Positions 33,301 to 44,915 of a DNA stretch of 64,000 nt are shown here, piece after piece. Made by a program: the position numbers and the translations under genes. The first letter of the stretch is position 1, and each line of letters starts with the position of its first letter. The DNA lies in the NCBI RefSeq assembly GCF_947179515.1, contig NC_067474.1, positions 89,107,324 to 89,171,323 on the forward strand, read 5' to 3'. The notes under the pieces are model-generated. The model saw only the letters and a program-made list of their open reading frames with translations. It did no database searches and had not been told where the DNA came from. Source of the stretch: Apodemus sylvaticus. Lineage: Eukaryota; Chordata; Mammalia; Rodentia; Muridae.

Positions 33301-34350
33301 CTGAATTTTGTCAAATGTTTTTTCTGCATCTAATGAAATGATCATGTGGTATTTTCTTTGAGTTTTTTTACGTAGTGGATAGCATTTATGGATTTCCTTA
33401 TATTGAACCATCCCTGCATCCCTGGGATGAAGCCTACTTGATCATGGTGGATGATCGTTTTGATGTGTTCTTGGATTCGGTGGGCAAGAATTTTATTTAG
33501 TATTTTTGCATCGATATTCATAAGGGAAATTGGCCTGAACTGACTGGTGTAAGGTGAAATCTCAGGGTTGTTTTGATTTGCATTTCCCTGATGACTAGTG
33601 AAGTTGAGCATTTTTTAAGATGTTTCTCAGCCATCCGAAGTTCTTCAGGTTAGAGTTCTTTGTTTAACTCTGTACCTTATTTTTAATAGGGTTATTTGGT
33701 TTTCTGGGGTCTAACTTTTTGAGTTCTTTGTATATATTGGATATTAGCCCTCTATCTGATGTAGGGTTGGTGAAGATATTTTCCCAATTTGTGGATTGCT
33801 GATTTGTCCTTTTGATGGTGTCCTTTGCTTTACAGAAACTTTGTAATTTTATGAGGTCCCATTTGTCAATTCTTGATCTTATAGCATACGCTCTTGGTGT
33901 TCTGTTCAAGAACATTCCCCCTATACAGATGTCCTCAAGGGTCTTCCCCAGTTTCTTTTATATTAGCTCCAGAGTGTCTGGCTTTATGTGGAGGTCCTTG
34001 ATCCATTTGGAATTGAGCTTAGTACAAGGAGACAAAGGTGGATCAATTCACATTCTTCTGCATGCTGACCTCCAGCTGAACCAGCACCATTTGTTGAAAA
34101 GGCTATCTTTTTTTCCATTGGATGTTTTCAGCCCCTTTGTCGAGGATCAAATGGCCATAGGTATGTTGGTTCTTTTCTGGATCTTCAATCCTGTTCCATT
34201 GATCTGCCTGCCTGTCACTGTACCAATTCCATGCAGTTTTTAACACTATTGCTCGGTAATATTGCTTGACGTCAGGGATACTGATTCCCCCAGAATTTCT
34301 TTTGTTGTTGAGAATAGTTTTAGCTATCCTGGGTTTTTAGTTATTCCAGA
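30306..34350 (-). mobile_element. Antisense L1 split in two by a younger L1
   Basis: The outer element occupies 30306-31040 (3' UTR and ORF2 C-terminus, T-run at left) and 33540-34350 (ORF2 from the KFIWN region to the text just before 'gaatggctaag'). The two parts are almost adjacent in L1 coordinates: the first breaks off inside 'ctcctgagttttt' and the second resumes at 'ctgactggtgtaagg'. About 14-18 bp that normally lie between are missing. Frame breaks are present, and there is an extra ~25 bp near 31000. The 5' end is truncated and no clear TSD was found. Confidence 0.82.
31041..33539 (-). mobile_element. 5'-truncated L1 (2.5 kb) inserted in another L1
   Basis: From the T-run at about 31041 it reads antisense through the 3' UTR, the ORF2 stop region (31290), and ORF2 back to the RT motif PISLMNIDAK near 33510. 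ORF2 is broken into several frames; open pieces are 33611-33342, 33411-32992, 33002-32553, 32098-31643 and 31487-31290. The RT catalytic FADD has become CADD (33411-32992 piece). The protein differs from the outer L1 at many sites, so it belongs to another sublineage. Confidence 0.85.
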
Positions 34351-34479
34351 GTTTCAATTGGTCAATATGTTGTGGAGACACCAAACTCTTTAGTCTGATC
34401 TAGAAAATTAGCTTAGTACTATTGATATTTCATACTAGTTTAGATGGGTATGCTATCCTGGAATAAGGAGTGACTACAA

Positions 34480-34680
34480 CATTTCTTTTTCTTCTCTTCA
34501 TTTTTCTTTTCTCCTTTTTCTTCCTCTCCCCCTTCTGTCCCTTCATCCTTTCCTTCTTCACTCCCTCCCTGCTTCTCTGCTTTGATCTCTCTCTCTCTCC
34601 CCATCTTTGTCTGTGTGTACGTGTGCATGTCTCCCTGTCTCTCCCTAGATTCCTTCCTACTGCCTCTTGCTTCCTTTCTT
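34480..34680 (-). repeat. Polypyrimidine (TTC/TC-rich) tract
   Basis: A long T/C-rich stretch on the plus strand ends in CTGTGTG-like units. Low-complexity; the open frames across it are artefacts. Confidence 0.8.
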
Positions 34681-34814
34681 CTCTACCTTTCAGATATTTT
34701 AGATATTATTCTTTCCATATGAAGGATGAAACATAGATCCTCACAAATGTTAGCCCTCACATACAACCTACAAAACATTTTTTACTCTAATAGTGTCAAG
34801 TTTAAATATAATTT

Positions 34815-35062
34815 TATTTTGTAATTTAGTTTAATTATTTTTTATCCACTTTACATCCCACTTACTGCCCCCCTCCTGCTCACCCCTCTCTCAATCCTTT
34901 ACTCATCCTCCATCTCCTTTTTCTCTGGTGGGTGGGGCCTCTTGCTTTCTCTCCCCAACCATGACACTTTCTCTATGACTAAGGCCAGACAAGGCAGTCC
35001 AGCTAGCAGAACATATCCCACATACAGGGAACAGTTTTAAGAGACACTAACCCCTTGTTTGA
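34815..35062 (-). mobile_element. Old Lx-like L1 3' end
   Basis: Antisense text of a rodent L1 3' end: 'ttttttatccactttacatc', 'gggtggggcctcttgctttc', 'ggccagacaaggcagtccag' and 'tatcccacatacagggaaca'. Confidence 0.75.
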
Positions 35063-35360
35063 TTGATATATTATTTTCCATGTTATGCCACTTTTAACAA
35101 ACATTTACCTTTTCACAGATCTTAAGTGTTTTAATGTTAACTGGCATATATCATGTTTTCTAGCATGTTTCTAGACTAAATCACAAGTACTTGCCTAAAA
35201 ACCAGAAGACTCCAAGTACTTTTTAATCAATAATTGTTTCTGCTTAGTATATCCAAGAAGAGTTGTATGAGTATGGTAGCTTGCTTTCATGGCTTTCCCT
35301 CAGACTAGGCTGGGGATTGTTTGGATGTTAATAAGCAATTAATATGATAACATATTGAGC
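35063..35360. other. No gene seen
   Basis: Unique-looking AT-rich DNA. Confidence 0.5.
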
Positions 35361-35361
35361 T

Positions 35362-35570
35362 GAATAAATAACTAAGTGGTTAAGAACACTGGATGCTCTT
35401 TCAGAAGTCCTGGTTTCTGTTTTCAGTATTCAAATGGAGGATCTCACAAAGATCTGTCACTGTAGTCCCAGGGAATCTGGTACCCTCTTCTGGGTTCTGG
35501 AGGCAACCAGCTACAAGTAGTGTACAAGTACGCATACACATAAAAATGATCAGACACCCCCACAAATAAT
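35362..35570 (+). mobile_element. B2 SINE (diverged)
   Basis: B2 blocks in order: 'gtggttaagaacactggatg', 'ctctttcagaagtcctggtt', 'gggaatctggtaccctcttc' and 'tacgcatacacataaaaatg'. The first bases of the head are mutated. Confidence 0.85.
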
Positions 35571-36265
35571 CGGGAGCTTCTAGAAATGCAGGAAATGAAA
35601 GCTGGTTGAAAGGGGGCTCCATGGTGTAGCTTTCATGAGATCATCATCCATGATGAGGTGAGATTTTCTGGTAATCCTCATAGGTTTTCAGTAACAGTCC
35701 AAGAAACACATAGGTTACAAAAGAGAGTTAGAAAAGCAAAATAAAAACAAAAGAGCTAACAGATCACAATCTGCAGTTTGGACATGTCCTTGCACTTCTT
35801 TGGTGCTTCTTCTAGAGAATATGACCAGTACCTGAAAAATGTACTAACTTTCTGTTATTCATGCCCACTCTTTGTGACTTACTGAGGAAAGCATTCTTAT
35901 ATAAGAGTCAGCAAGGCACTACTTCAGGCAGGAAGCCAAGGATGTGGGAAACCTATGGGAGTCCAGGTGAAGTTTTCCCTTAGCAGTATGCTATGCAAGG
36001 AGATTTGTGAGTGGACCTCCATAGGTAAACAAGTCTTACCTGCTGTGGATTAGGGACATGGGAGCTCTAAGATGTTTCTGTACTTGCAAATCCTTTATAA
36101 TCTTGTTATTTCCTATCTATAAATATGCACAGTCAAAGGAAAAGACTTTGCAATTCTAGTATTTGTGCAGGTTTTGTTATTGTTGTTGTTGTTTTCATTG
36201 CTCATCTGTAAAAGGAAAACTCTAGAATGTTAAGACCTACAGGAGAATGGGTTGTGTCTTGTCAG
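35571..36265. other. No gene seen
   Basis: A short GTT microsatellite lies at about 36179-36195. No coding support. Confidence 0.5.
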
Positions 36266-36269
36266 GTCT

Positions 36270-36460
36270 GGGAATAATTCACTGTTGCCTATTAACATTT
36301 TGATCTTCAGCAAACTAATTAGTCTCTGAGTTTCTCTGAAATGGAGATGCAGCAGCATGACCAGCAATGGCTGTGAGAATGAAATAAGGAAATAAACATG
36401 AAACACTGTAGGGAACATTCAATGAATAGTGGCTTTCAACATAATTGCTAGTACTAAAAA
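36270..36460 (+). mobile_element. MIR relic
   Basis: Sense MIR order is visible: 'tctctgagtttctctgaaat', 'ctgtgagaatgaaataagga', 'aaacactgtagggaacattc' and 'aatgaatagtggc'. Old and diverged. Confidence 0.65.
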
Positions 36461-38514
36461 CCATGCCAATGATAATAAGGAGAATGGAGAGAGATGCTGT
36501 AAGAAAGGAAGCAGAGCAGAGAGCGGTCTCTGCTGAGTAATGCCTCTGACTGTAATTACAAAAATGTGCACAAAATTTCTACCACAAATATTAACCATAA
36601 AGCTTGACATTTCAGAGATTTGAGGCCTCTTATGTTTGTCTTATTTAAGGAATTATTTTTGCTAATATTTTTCTCATAGTGTATGGGGATGGAGTTGCTT
36701 AATCGCAATGGCCTTCCTAATGTTGCCTAGAGATCATAGCTTTCTTAGCCTAGAAGGAAAATCACAGTCTGCTGATAATATTAGGGATAAGGAAGGTTTA
36801 GATGCTCAAATCTGATATATAGACCAAAGGTGAGAGTGCCATTTTCATGGAAGACAGGAGCTTCAAAAAAAAGTGATATGATGTATAACCGATAGCACTA
36901 AAACAAAAGAACTTGGCCCTAACCCAGAAGATACATCAGGAGTCAGGCATGGAATGAGAACAGGTGGGTACCAAAACTCAATCATAAGAGGAGACTGTCA
37001 AGGGTCCATCAAAAAGCAAATCATTTTAGTCTCAAAAGCTTGTAAGTCATTTGCTTTAAGTAAAATTTATATACATATTGTGCTTTTGATGACTTGCATT
37101 CTGTCCTTGATTGTCTTTCAATTCCATTCACTTCCTCTGCTAATGCCTTCCAGATATCAAACTTTGTCGTATCTTTTTATGACAGCTGGCCTCAGCATAG
37201 CTTCAACCAGAAACTTTAGTATTATTCTGGGGCAAGATAGAAATGCAAATCTTTGAACCCACACTGGAATCAGGAAACGCAGGAGTGAACCCTAGGAAGT
37301 CTGTTCTCACAAGTCTTGTAGATGATGCTGAGGTGCAGCCTCAAGCACTGTTCTAGAGTTGCTCAGTTTTCTCATGCTCATCTGCTGCACATGTTCCTCT
37401 CCAACTTCCCCTGACCATATCCAGTGTTGTTGCCTCCTTAAGATGGCCAGAAGTGAAGACTTGCTCAACCCTTTTCCCTTCACTATATCAAGTCACAAAA
37501 TAATCGAATAACTAAACAAAGGTTCTCTGCAACATCTTCTGACCTCAGAATAATATGATCTTAACTTGCAATTTGGATAGACTTACTCTCTGAAGAACTA
37601 CTTTGTTCCAAGCACTGTGTCAACCCAGTAGCAAATCCAGTTCATCACATATTTTTGGTAAAGGTAAATGTTTACTAGAACACAGCCACACCCATTTGCT
37701 TATATATTGCATATGGCTTTATATTTTTGGCTTTTTGTGCTACAGACAAGTTGAATACAAGCATGATGCAGACACAGTATGGTCCACAACATCTCATGTA
37801 TATTTGCTACCTGTCCTTGTACAGAAATGGTTTGCACACACTTATCTTAGATGGTAAATGATGGTAAATATGTTATCATAGTGGGTTTTATAGTGCAGTA
37901 GGGTGCTCAAGAAATAAGGTGAATTCTCTGGTTATCTGTTTCAAAATGTCTCAGACAGAACAAGAAAATGTTCCATGAAAAGTGATATTGAGCTGGCTTC
38001 AAGGATGTAACTAGGAACTTACCATGCAAAAAGGAAGTACCTGGTTACTCTTCCGTTGCGAGAATGTGGTTTAACTTTGTCAAGGGTTACTAGAGCACTT
38101 TAGTTTTCAGTGTAGTTGGCTAAATGTCAACACTTCACAAAACCCACTGAACCTGTCTTTAGATGGGAACCTTCAGGATGCTTCCCTGGTGGGTAGCCTC
38201 ACTTGGTCCTATGTTTTCCTATTCTAGATGCTCAGTCATGACCGTGGGCAGGAATGTAAACATTAGTTTTTGCATTTTAAATACTCAATATTAAGACTTT
38301 AAAGAAACGCACTTCTGAAATCCTAATATAATCTTGAGTATAAGAAGTACCATTTTTACACTTGTTAGCCTGTGCTAACAAGTGACCTGGCTAGCAAAGT
38401 GTTGACACAACAATTTTCCATGAGGGTCTAAGCCCATTTCTTACCTGTTTCAAAGGCAAATCACATGAAGATTGGAAAAGACTTTAGCTATGAATTGTAC
38501 TTTTCACAGTGAAA

Positions 38515-38515
<1 letters not shown>
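36461..38515. other. No gene supported
   Basis: About 2 kb of unique-looking DNA. The longest open frames (36954-37256, 100 codons; 37603-37857, 84 codons) show no recognisable protein features. A 10-bp perfect hairpin lies at 38359-38384. Confidence 0.5.
38359..38384. other. Perfect 10-bp inverted repeat with 6-base loop
   Basis: cacttgttag and its exact complement ctaacaagtg are separated by six bases. There is no T-run after it and no gene next to it; it may be chance. Confidence 0.6.
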
Positions 38516-38555
<40 letters not shown>

Positions 38556-38557
38556 GT
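38516..38557 (+). repeat. (GT)n microsatellite
   Basis: A nearly pure GT run ends in GTAT units. Confidence 0.95.
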
Positions 38558-38849
38558 AGATACTATAGAAAATCATGAAACAAACTGTACATAACCACAA
38601 GAAAATATGTCTGAAACAGAGACATTTGCTTTCTTTACTTTATTATCCCATAAATTACATGACACCAACCAATTATTTTTTTGTCATCAAAGGCAGACAT
38701 TCAAGAAGTATTTCCCTTCCTGCTTCTCAGAGAAAAGGTATGAGTTTAGAATGACAGGTCACTTCCAGGCTCCAAAAATTTCTGGCTGGGGACATTTCTT
38801 GTTTCATTTTCTGTTCACCTTATCTGCTTTTACTGATGCCCCATCATCT

Positions 38850-39300
38850 CAGATAAAGTGCATCCCTCACTCTTCTTTCCCTCTACAAAGGCAGGCTGGA
38901 ATAATATCACCTGTTATGTAGCTGGCACTGATGCCATTGGCATGAAAATTGAAACCCTGGAAACATGAGGGCATGGTCTACATCTGCAGCATCTCAATGG
39001 TGCCTTCCTCCAGCTAATAACTCAGTGCCCTCCAGAAGGTGCATTTTCCCTTCAGGTAGATACGGCTTTGAATGGCAGTTTCTGAGCTAGAAGTAGCTAG
39101 GTGATCCAACAGACTTCTTCATCTGTCCCTCAGCCTCTCACATTCCGTGTGAATCAGATCATTGGCGGCTTGCTCACCCTAGTTCCTCTCACACAGCAGG
39201 CTTCCCTTATCACTGGCATTACTTTCAATCTCCTTGTAGATCTCTCTGATTAAAAACACTGGTCTTGAGAAAATTCTCTTTCTTGAAATTCAATGCTTGA
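38850..39300 (-). pseudogene. Possible decayed coding relic, protein not recognised
   Basis: One minus-strand frame reads as protein-like text between scattered stops: about ten residues reading FLIREIYKEIE near 39250, then GEQAANDLIHTECERLRD near 39150 and SLLDHLATSSSETAIQSRIY near 39100. The composition is unlike random translation of this AT-rich DNA. I cannot name a parent gene, and the call may be wrong. Confidence 0.25.
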
Positions 39301-40012
39301 AGGAGATTAGTCCTATTTATATTGTAAGGCACTCCCTTAAAGCCTCTGGTGACTTTAGTCTCTTGACTGATGCAAACCTCAGCTAATTCTCTTTATCCAG
39401 ATAATCCACTGGAGTCCAATATTCATCACACGGCAAAATGAAAGCTTTTAAGAAAAAGAATAAATGTGAAGGCTTAAATTCACATAGAATCTTAATCTTA
39501 ATAAAACTGTGAAAGAAATTATGAGGAAGTAAGTTTTTGTGTCTTGTTTTCAATGAAATAATGTGAAGGCAAGTGTAATCCATGCTGGCACATGACACCT
39601 GTTTTGGTCATCTTGGGCTTCTCTAGCAGGTGTGTGAATCACAGACCTTGGAGGGGGAAAGGGAAGGATGCGTTTATTCTCTAACCACATGGGATAAACT
39701 TAGTACAGCAAAGCTCTTATTTTTTCCTTGCTTTTGTGAGGATTCCTTTATTGCTCTCAGGTCTCTACTTGATGTCTAACCTAAATTCATTACATACTTA
39801 ATCCACCCATATTACTAGTGGATATTTGTAATATATGGGTGTAATATAAAGTGTTTTGAAGGACTTCCAAATAATAGTGAATTTACAGGAAACTGTTCTA
39901 AATTAGGGCTAGAAAACTAGAGAAAGCTAAGGAAACCCAGTTTAGCCTCTTTCTCAAGCAAATTTCCTGAGGCCTTGGGGGAAGAGACTTTGTGAAGAAA
40001 GATAGGTCTTGT
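39301..40012. other. No gene seen
   Basis: Unique-looking AT-rich DNA without supported features. Confidence 0.5.
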
Positions 40013-40061
40013 GCTGACCCCCGTTTCTTACTTTGCAGCTCAGGATCCTATGATGTGTCTT
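40013..40061 (+). repeat. 49-bp local direct repeat, copy 1
   Basis: It matches 40190-40238 with one difference. It contains a splice-acceptor-like pyrimidine run and AG (tttcttactttgcag), but there is no exon after it. Confidence 0.93.
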
Positions 40062-40189
40062 TAGTGGGTTTACCCACTATTCCAGTCTTGGATTGATGTA
40101 ATCAGCAGTTGACCAGGCTTCTGAGAACTGGCAGTGTTATAATCAACTTTCCCCTCTTCCTCTGACCTCGAGTTATACATAATTGGTTA

Positions 40190-40238
40190 GCTGACCCCTG
40201 TTTCTTACTTTGCAGCTCAGGATCCTATGATGTGTCTT
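40190..40238 (+). repeat. 49-bp local direct repeat, copy 2
   Basis: It is a near-identical copy of 40013-40061, 177 bp downstream. The sequences flanking the two copies are unrelated, so the duplicated unit is only 49 bp. Confidence 0.93.
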
Positions 40239-40481
40239 CCATATATGTTCACCAAGCACTATGGACACTTTCCTACATTTCAAAAACCTTGGTCCAATAA
40301 AAATAAAATAAGATAGCCTCATTTTATATTAGAGAGTACAACATAATATAGTCAGTTATCAATTGTCTCATTGTCTTCCAAAGAATACAATAAGAATTGT
40401 TAGGTTTTTTGGAACAACAGATATGGGGAAGAAAGAAGTATTCAAGATAGAGGCAGAAGATTTTTTACTAGGCATACTGTC

Positions 40482-40860
40482 TTAGGGTTTTATTGCTGTG
40501 AAGATATTCCATGCCCATGGCAACTCTTATAAAGAAATTTAATTGGAGCTGGCTTACATTTTCAGAGGTATAATCCATTTTCATTATGGTAGAAAACATT
40601 ATAGCATAGAGTCCAACATGGTGTTGGCGAATGAATTAATAAACCTACATCTTGATTCACAGGCAGCAAGGAAAAACATTTGCTATACTGGGCATAGCTT
40701 GAGCATATATGATCTCAATGCCTACCTTCACAGTAACACTGTTCCTCATCAAAGCCACACCTACTTCAACCAGGCCATTCCTCCTAGGGTTGCCACTCCC
40801 TATGGGCCAAGCATTCAAACACACATCTAGGGGGCCACTCCTACTTGGCAAACCACCACA
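40482..40860 (+). repeat. Rodent interspersed repeat, family not assigned
   Basis: It reads like a common rodent repeat: 'ttattgctgtgaagatattc', 'caactcttataaagaaattt', 'ggagctggcttacattttca', and a 3' end of 'ggccattcctcctagggttg' then 'tatgggccaagcattcaaac'. The 95-codon open frame inside it is repeat read-through. Confidence 0.7.
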
Positions 40861-41024
40861 TACAGCCTACATTTTTGAGTGGGCTAAATCAAATAAGCAT
40901 AATAAAGCAAAGATCATCATACAAATAACACAAAACTTTTACAATAACAAGTAGCATAGCTGAAAAAATATGAATTTGTTCTGAATTTTCAATAAAAAAT
41001 TCTGTCACTTAGAGTTTATATGTT

Positions 41025-41777
41025 GCAGGATTTTTCCTGTCCAGTCATATTGGAGCAGTGGCGGGCCTGTGACTGGACAGGAGAGGGGAGGCAGAGCTAG
41101 GGATTGGAGAGACAAGAGAGGTCGCAGGGACTGATGAGGAGGAAAATAGCTTTGGATGTCTACCTGTGTGACATTTACCAGCCACAAGTAGCTATGCTTT
41201 TACAAGGTTAGAAATATTGGGTTATTTACTCTCTGCCAGTGCCTGACAAATACAAAGAGGGATGCTCTCAGTCAACCGTTGGACTGAGCACAGGGTACCC
41301 AATGGAGGAACTAGAGGAAGGACCCATGCAGCTGAAGGAGTTTGCAGCCCCATAGGAGGAACAACAATATGAACCAACGGGTACCCTTAGAGCTCCCAGG
41401 GACTAAACCACCAACCAAAGAATACACATGGAGGGACCCATGGCTCCAGGAGCATATGTAGCAGAGGATGGCCTTGTCAGACATCAGTAGGAGGTAAGGC
41501 CCTTGGTCTTGTGAAGGCTCGATGCCCCAGTGTGGGAGAATGCCAGGACAGGGAAGCAGGAGTGTGTGGGTGGCTGAGTAGGGGGAAGGGAGGGGAAGAG
41601 GCAACTTTCAGAGGTGAAACCAGGAAAGGGATTAATATTTGAAATGTAAATAAAGAAACTATCTAATAAAAAAAGCTTTTATCATTATCAATTGGCTCTG
41701 AAATTACTGTATTGGCATCATGTAATTGTGATTTTATAAATACGTAAATCTAATTGGCTAAGTATTAAGCTTTAAGA
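41025..41777 (+). repeat. Dispersed rodent repeat (RMER-like), left arm of an inverted repeat
   Basis: Positions 41025-41225 and 41673-41777 match, in opposite orientation, the repeat at 42720-43045: ttgcaggattttt, then a 'gagaggtcgcagg' block, 'agtagctatgcttttacaag', and 'caattggctctgaaatta'. The L1 fragment at 41230-41671 interrupts it. The family is unassigned. Confidence 0.75.
41230..41671 (+). mobile_element. L1 3' UTR fragment
   Basis: Clear murine L1 3' UTR: 'tctctgccagtgcctgacaa', 'ggaggaacaacaatatgaac', 'agctcccagggactaaacca', 'atggccttgtcagacatcag', ending in AATAAA and a short A tail. It splits the surrounding repeat, so it is the later insertion. Confidence 0.9.
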
Positions 41778-41940
41778 GCCCAGTGGTGGTGGTACACGCC
41801 TTTAATTCCAGCACTTGGGAGGCAGAGGCAGGCGGATTTTTGAGTTCGAGGCCAGCCTGGTCTACAGAGTGAGTTACAGGACAGCCAAGGCTATACAGAG
41901 AAACCCTGTCTCGAGAGGAAAAAAAAAAAACAAGAAAAAA
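41778..41940 (+). mobile_element. B1 SINE with long A tail
   Basis: A well-preserved murine B1: 'acgcctttaattccagcact', 'gaggccagcctggtctacag', 'gagaaaccctgtctcgagag', followed by A/CAAG tail. It sits between the two oppositely oriented copies of the RMER-like repeat. No clear TSD was seen. Confidence 0.97.
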
Positions 41941-43045
41941 GAATTACCATGCTTCTACCTGGTAATTGGGTGGTGAGGTGGCAGATGTGCCCGGGCAATG
42001 TGTGGAAGTGAGAGGAACTCGAGGTCCCCTGCCAAAGAGATGGCCAACAGAGGGACCCGCCCAGTGAGACTGTACCAGGCAGGAGCCCTGAGACCCCATG
42101 TGAACTCTGCGGACCACGGGGCAGCTGGTGGGTTGGCAAGATCACAGGACTGTGGTCTGATCCTGTGGAGAGTTCGAGTGTACTCTCACTTTTTAACATT
42201 TCCTGTAATAGGTGGCGAACAAACATGCTGGCTGGGCTTAAAATCCACTAGAATTTTAAGATTATTAGCCCAAGAGTTACAGTTTTATTTTATGTTTTTA
42301 TTTTGTTAAGTGAGTAACTGAGTAGTGCCAAAAATGAGTCATGTGACTCAAGCTCTGGATGTTGTAAGGAAGGCCAGGCCAGCAGTGCTGAGGACCCCTG
42401 CTGTGGGAAATTACAGGCTGCTCTGAGTTAGGAGAAGAATGGAATGTGCTTACCTCTTCGAGCAGAGGAATTAAACTGAGAATTTAAAATTAAGATTATC
42501 TGCTACCATGTTAGACAGAATATGAGTTTCCTCTGATTAGAAAGGATCCCGCCATCTCTCCTGCCCTGCCAGGCTGCAACAACATGTCCAGGTGGGCCCT
42601 GCTCATCGTGTTCTCGGCCGCCAACAAGCTGTTCTCTCCCAGCTAGCTCCCACAGCATCCCAGATGTGTTTTCTCTCCGCCATAAACCCCTTTAATTGGT
42701 CGACCCACATTCAAGTAACCAAGTAAATCAAACCTTTCAAAGCTCAATTTACCAGTTAGATTATTAATATCACAATTTATCAGATGCCAATAAAATAATT
42801 TTAGAGCCAATTCATAATGAAAAAAGGTTTATCCCAGGATTTCTAGCCTTATAAAAACATAGCTATTTGTGGCTAATGCCACCCAGGTCCACGCCAGAAG
42901 CCATCTTGATTCTCCTGGTTCTCCTCCTGCGACCTCTCCTTCCCCTTACTTCTATACCTGCTTCCCTTTTCCTGTCCAATCACTGGCCTTTCACTGTCCT
43001 AATGTGAGTAGACATGGAAAATCCTGCAAAACTTACATACAAGCC
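41941..43045 (-). repeat. Dispersed rodent repeat (RMER-like), right arm
   Basis: About 1.1 kb, moderately GC-rich, with recognisable blocks such as 'gtgggccctgctcatcgtgt' and 'ccagctagctcccacagcat'. Its right end (42720-43045) is the reverse complement of the copy at 41025-41777. I recognise it as a rodent dispersed repeat but cannot name it securely, and cannot say whether it is an LTR. The open frame at 41998-42309 is not supported. Confidence 0.65.
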
Positions 43046-44466
43046 TGATGAAAGGCCACAGTCTAGTCATTCTGCCTACAGTACCTGTTGCTGATTGTGT
43101 GTGTTTCTACAATGTAGTTTTAGGTAACAGTGATAGATGCTGATGGTCCAACAGTTAGAATGAAGGTAAGGCACATATCCTGTTTTCTGACAGTTCTATA
43201 AGGAAGCAATGGCTCTGTAAAGCCATTAGATGAAAAATACTGAAGGTCTCCTGAATGCCCAGCTTTGGAAAGTTCCTTATACAAGTGCATTTTCAGGGCT
43301 TGTTAGAGACGGGAATCCCCAGACCAGTCATTTGTTACTCTCCATGTGTACATTCAAAGTGTTTCTGCATAAACGAAGGCTATAAGATCATTGTATATTA
43401 GAAAATACTTCCTAACCCCATCCATAGCATAGGTGTGGACATAGCTACAAGTCAGTTCACAGTTTCAGTGTATGCCTCAGAGATCTCCTCCATTCTTGCA
43501 GATTACTAGATTATCAGCGTAATGGACTATTGGATTTGCCGCCCTTATTTCTAGAAAGAGTTCAAGGCATTTTCTGATTTTACCTGCTTTAAGAAATATG
43601 TGGTGGGGGAAGTTAAGAGTTTTGTTTTATCTTTCTGTATTGGTATACTTCGTATGTTTTAAGAAGAATGATTTAATGTGACTCCAAGTTCTTTTCAACT
43701 CATGAACCTTTAGTATATTCTGAAAGCTGTGTTCCAAAGGCCTGTGCAGGATGACATTTCTGTTTTAGGAAAAGGCACCTGTAAAGATTATGGATCAGTT
43801 AATGTTCATCTCAATTTGAATTTAAAATTTACCACTCCCAAGATTTGGTACAATTTAACCCAAACAATTATTGCTAAGATCTTCAAAGATGGTTCTGCAG
43901 GATTTGAAATTTGAAAAAAGGAATTAATTGTAGGTGTTACAACTGTTTAAATAATGCTGTTATTATTTAATAAACAATAATAATATTGTTTCATTGATTA
44001 GCTTGATCTACCAGGAATCACATGGTGAGTTGGACCCTCATACTGCATAGGTTTGCAAATGGAAAGTACAGATATAATCTGTTTAGCAGCAGTTAGCTGA
44101 TCAATTTCTGCAAACAATGAGATGGGAATAGAGAAATGTCAACCAATTTCACGGAAGATGCATGGTGATTTGTTCTGAGCAACGTTTTGGTGATGCTCTG
44201 GATTTCTGTTATTGGCAGGAGGATTTGTTTTTACTCTTTTTGTTAAAAACCAAAGTGACTAGACTACCAACTTGTACTCATCATAGAAAGCAGGGGTGAT
44301 TCACACCATAACCACTCAAAAAGTTAAAAATAAAGTTCTAAAATCAATGAAAATACAGTTTTCCTCTCTTAAAAACAACAGGGTCTTACTGCTAGCCTGG
44401 AAGTTAGTTGCTAGCATGGACCAGGTGATAACTGAGCACATATGAAGACAAGAAAGCAGTGTCCTC
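43046..44466. other. No gene supported
   Basis: A 61-codon plus frame (43729-43914) and scattered open stretches show no recognisable family. Parts may be a very old retroelement, but I cannot support one. Confidence 0.45.
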
Positions 44467-44564
44467 AATGTGCTACTTTTTAATGTTTTCATTTTCATAA
44501 TTTCAATTCCACATGATCAGTGGAGGATGAAATAGTACTTTAAAGCAACTTATGAGTCAAGTGT
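44467..44564 (+). repeat. 98-bp direct duplication, copy 1
   Basis: It is the same as 44916-45013 except for one base (gtacttt against gtatttt). The flanks are unrelated beyond the repeat. Confidence 0.95.
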
Positions 44565-44915
44565 AAATGCAGCAGAGCCCTCACTTCTGACAAAAAGCTA
44601 TATGGGTGAACTCACTCTATCTCACCCATCAATAAAAGGGAAGGTGGAGAAAGGGTCTGCAGCCATAGTAGTGGGTGTGAATAACAGTTAGTTAAAAGTA
44701 TTATATGATTCATATAGAAAGACTATGACAGCCAACGTAATGGTTGTATCGTTCATTTTTTCTTTTTCACCAGGGAAGATAACAGCTTTATCTTATTGTT
44801 CTTTTGTTTGGTTGGCACCCTACAGGCAAGAGATGAGTGGGTCAACATCGTGAATGTCTCTGTGACTGCTTGTCTGTGGCTACTTGTATGTCTAAAATCA
44901 TGATGCCTAGTTTTT

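Noticed and set aside
30306..34350. Reading the three antisense L1 blocks as three independent insertions
   Set aside because: The first and third blocks are nearly adjacent in L1 coordinates and the middle one carries its own 3' end, so one interrupted element plus one insertion explains them better.
40043..40238. Splice-acceptor-like motifs as evidence of exons
   Set aside because: The motif is simply part of a 49-bp duplicated segment, and no open reading frame or donor follows it.
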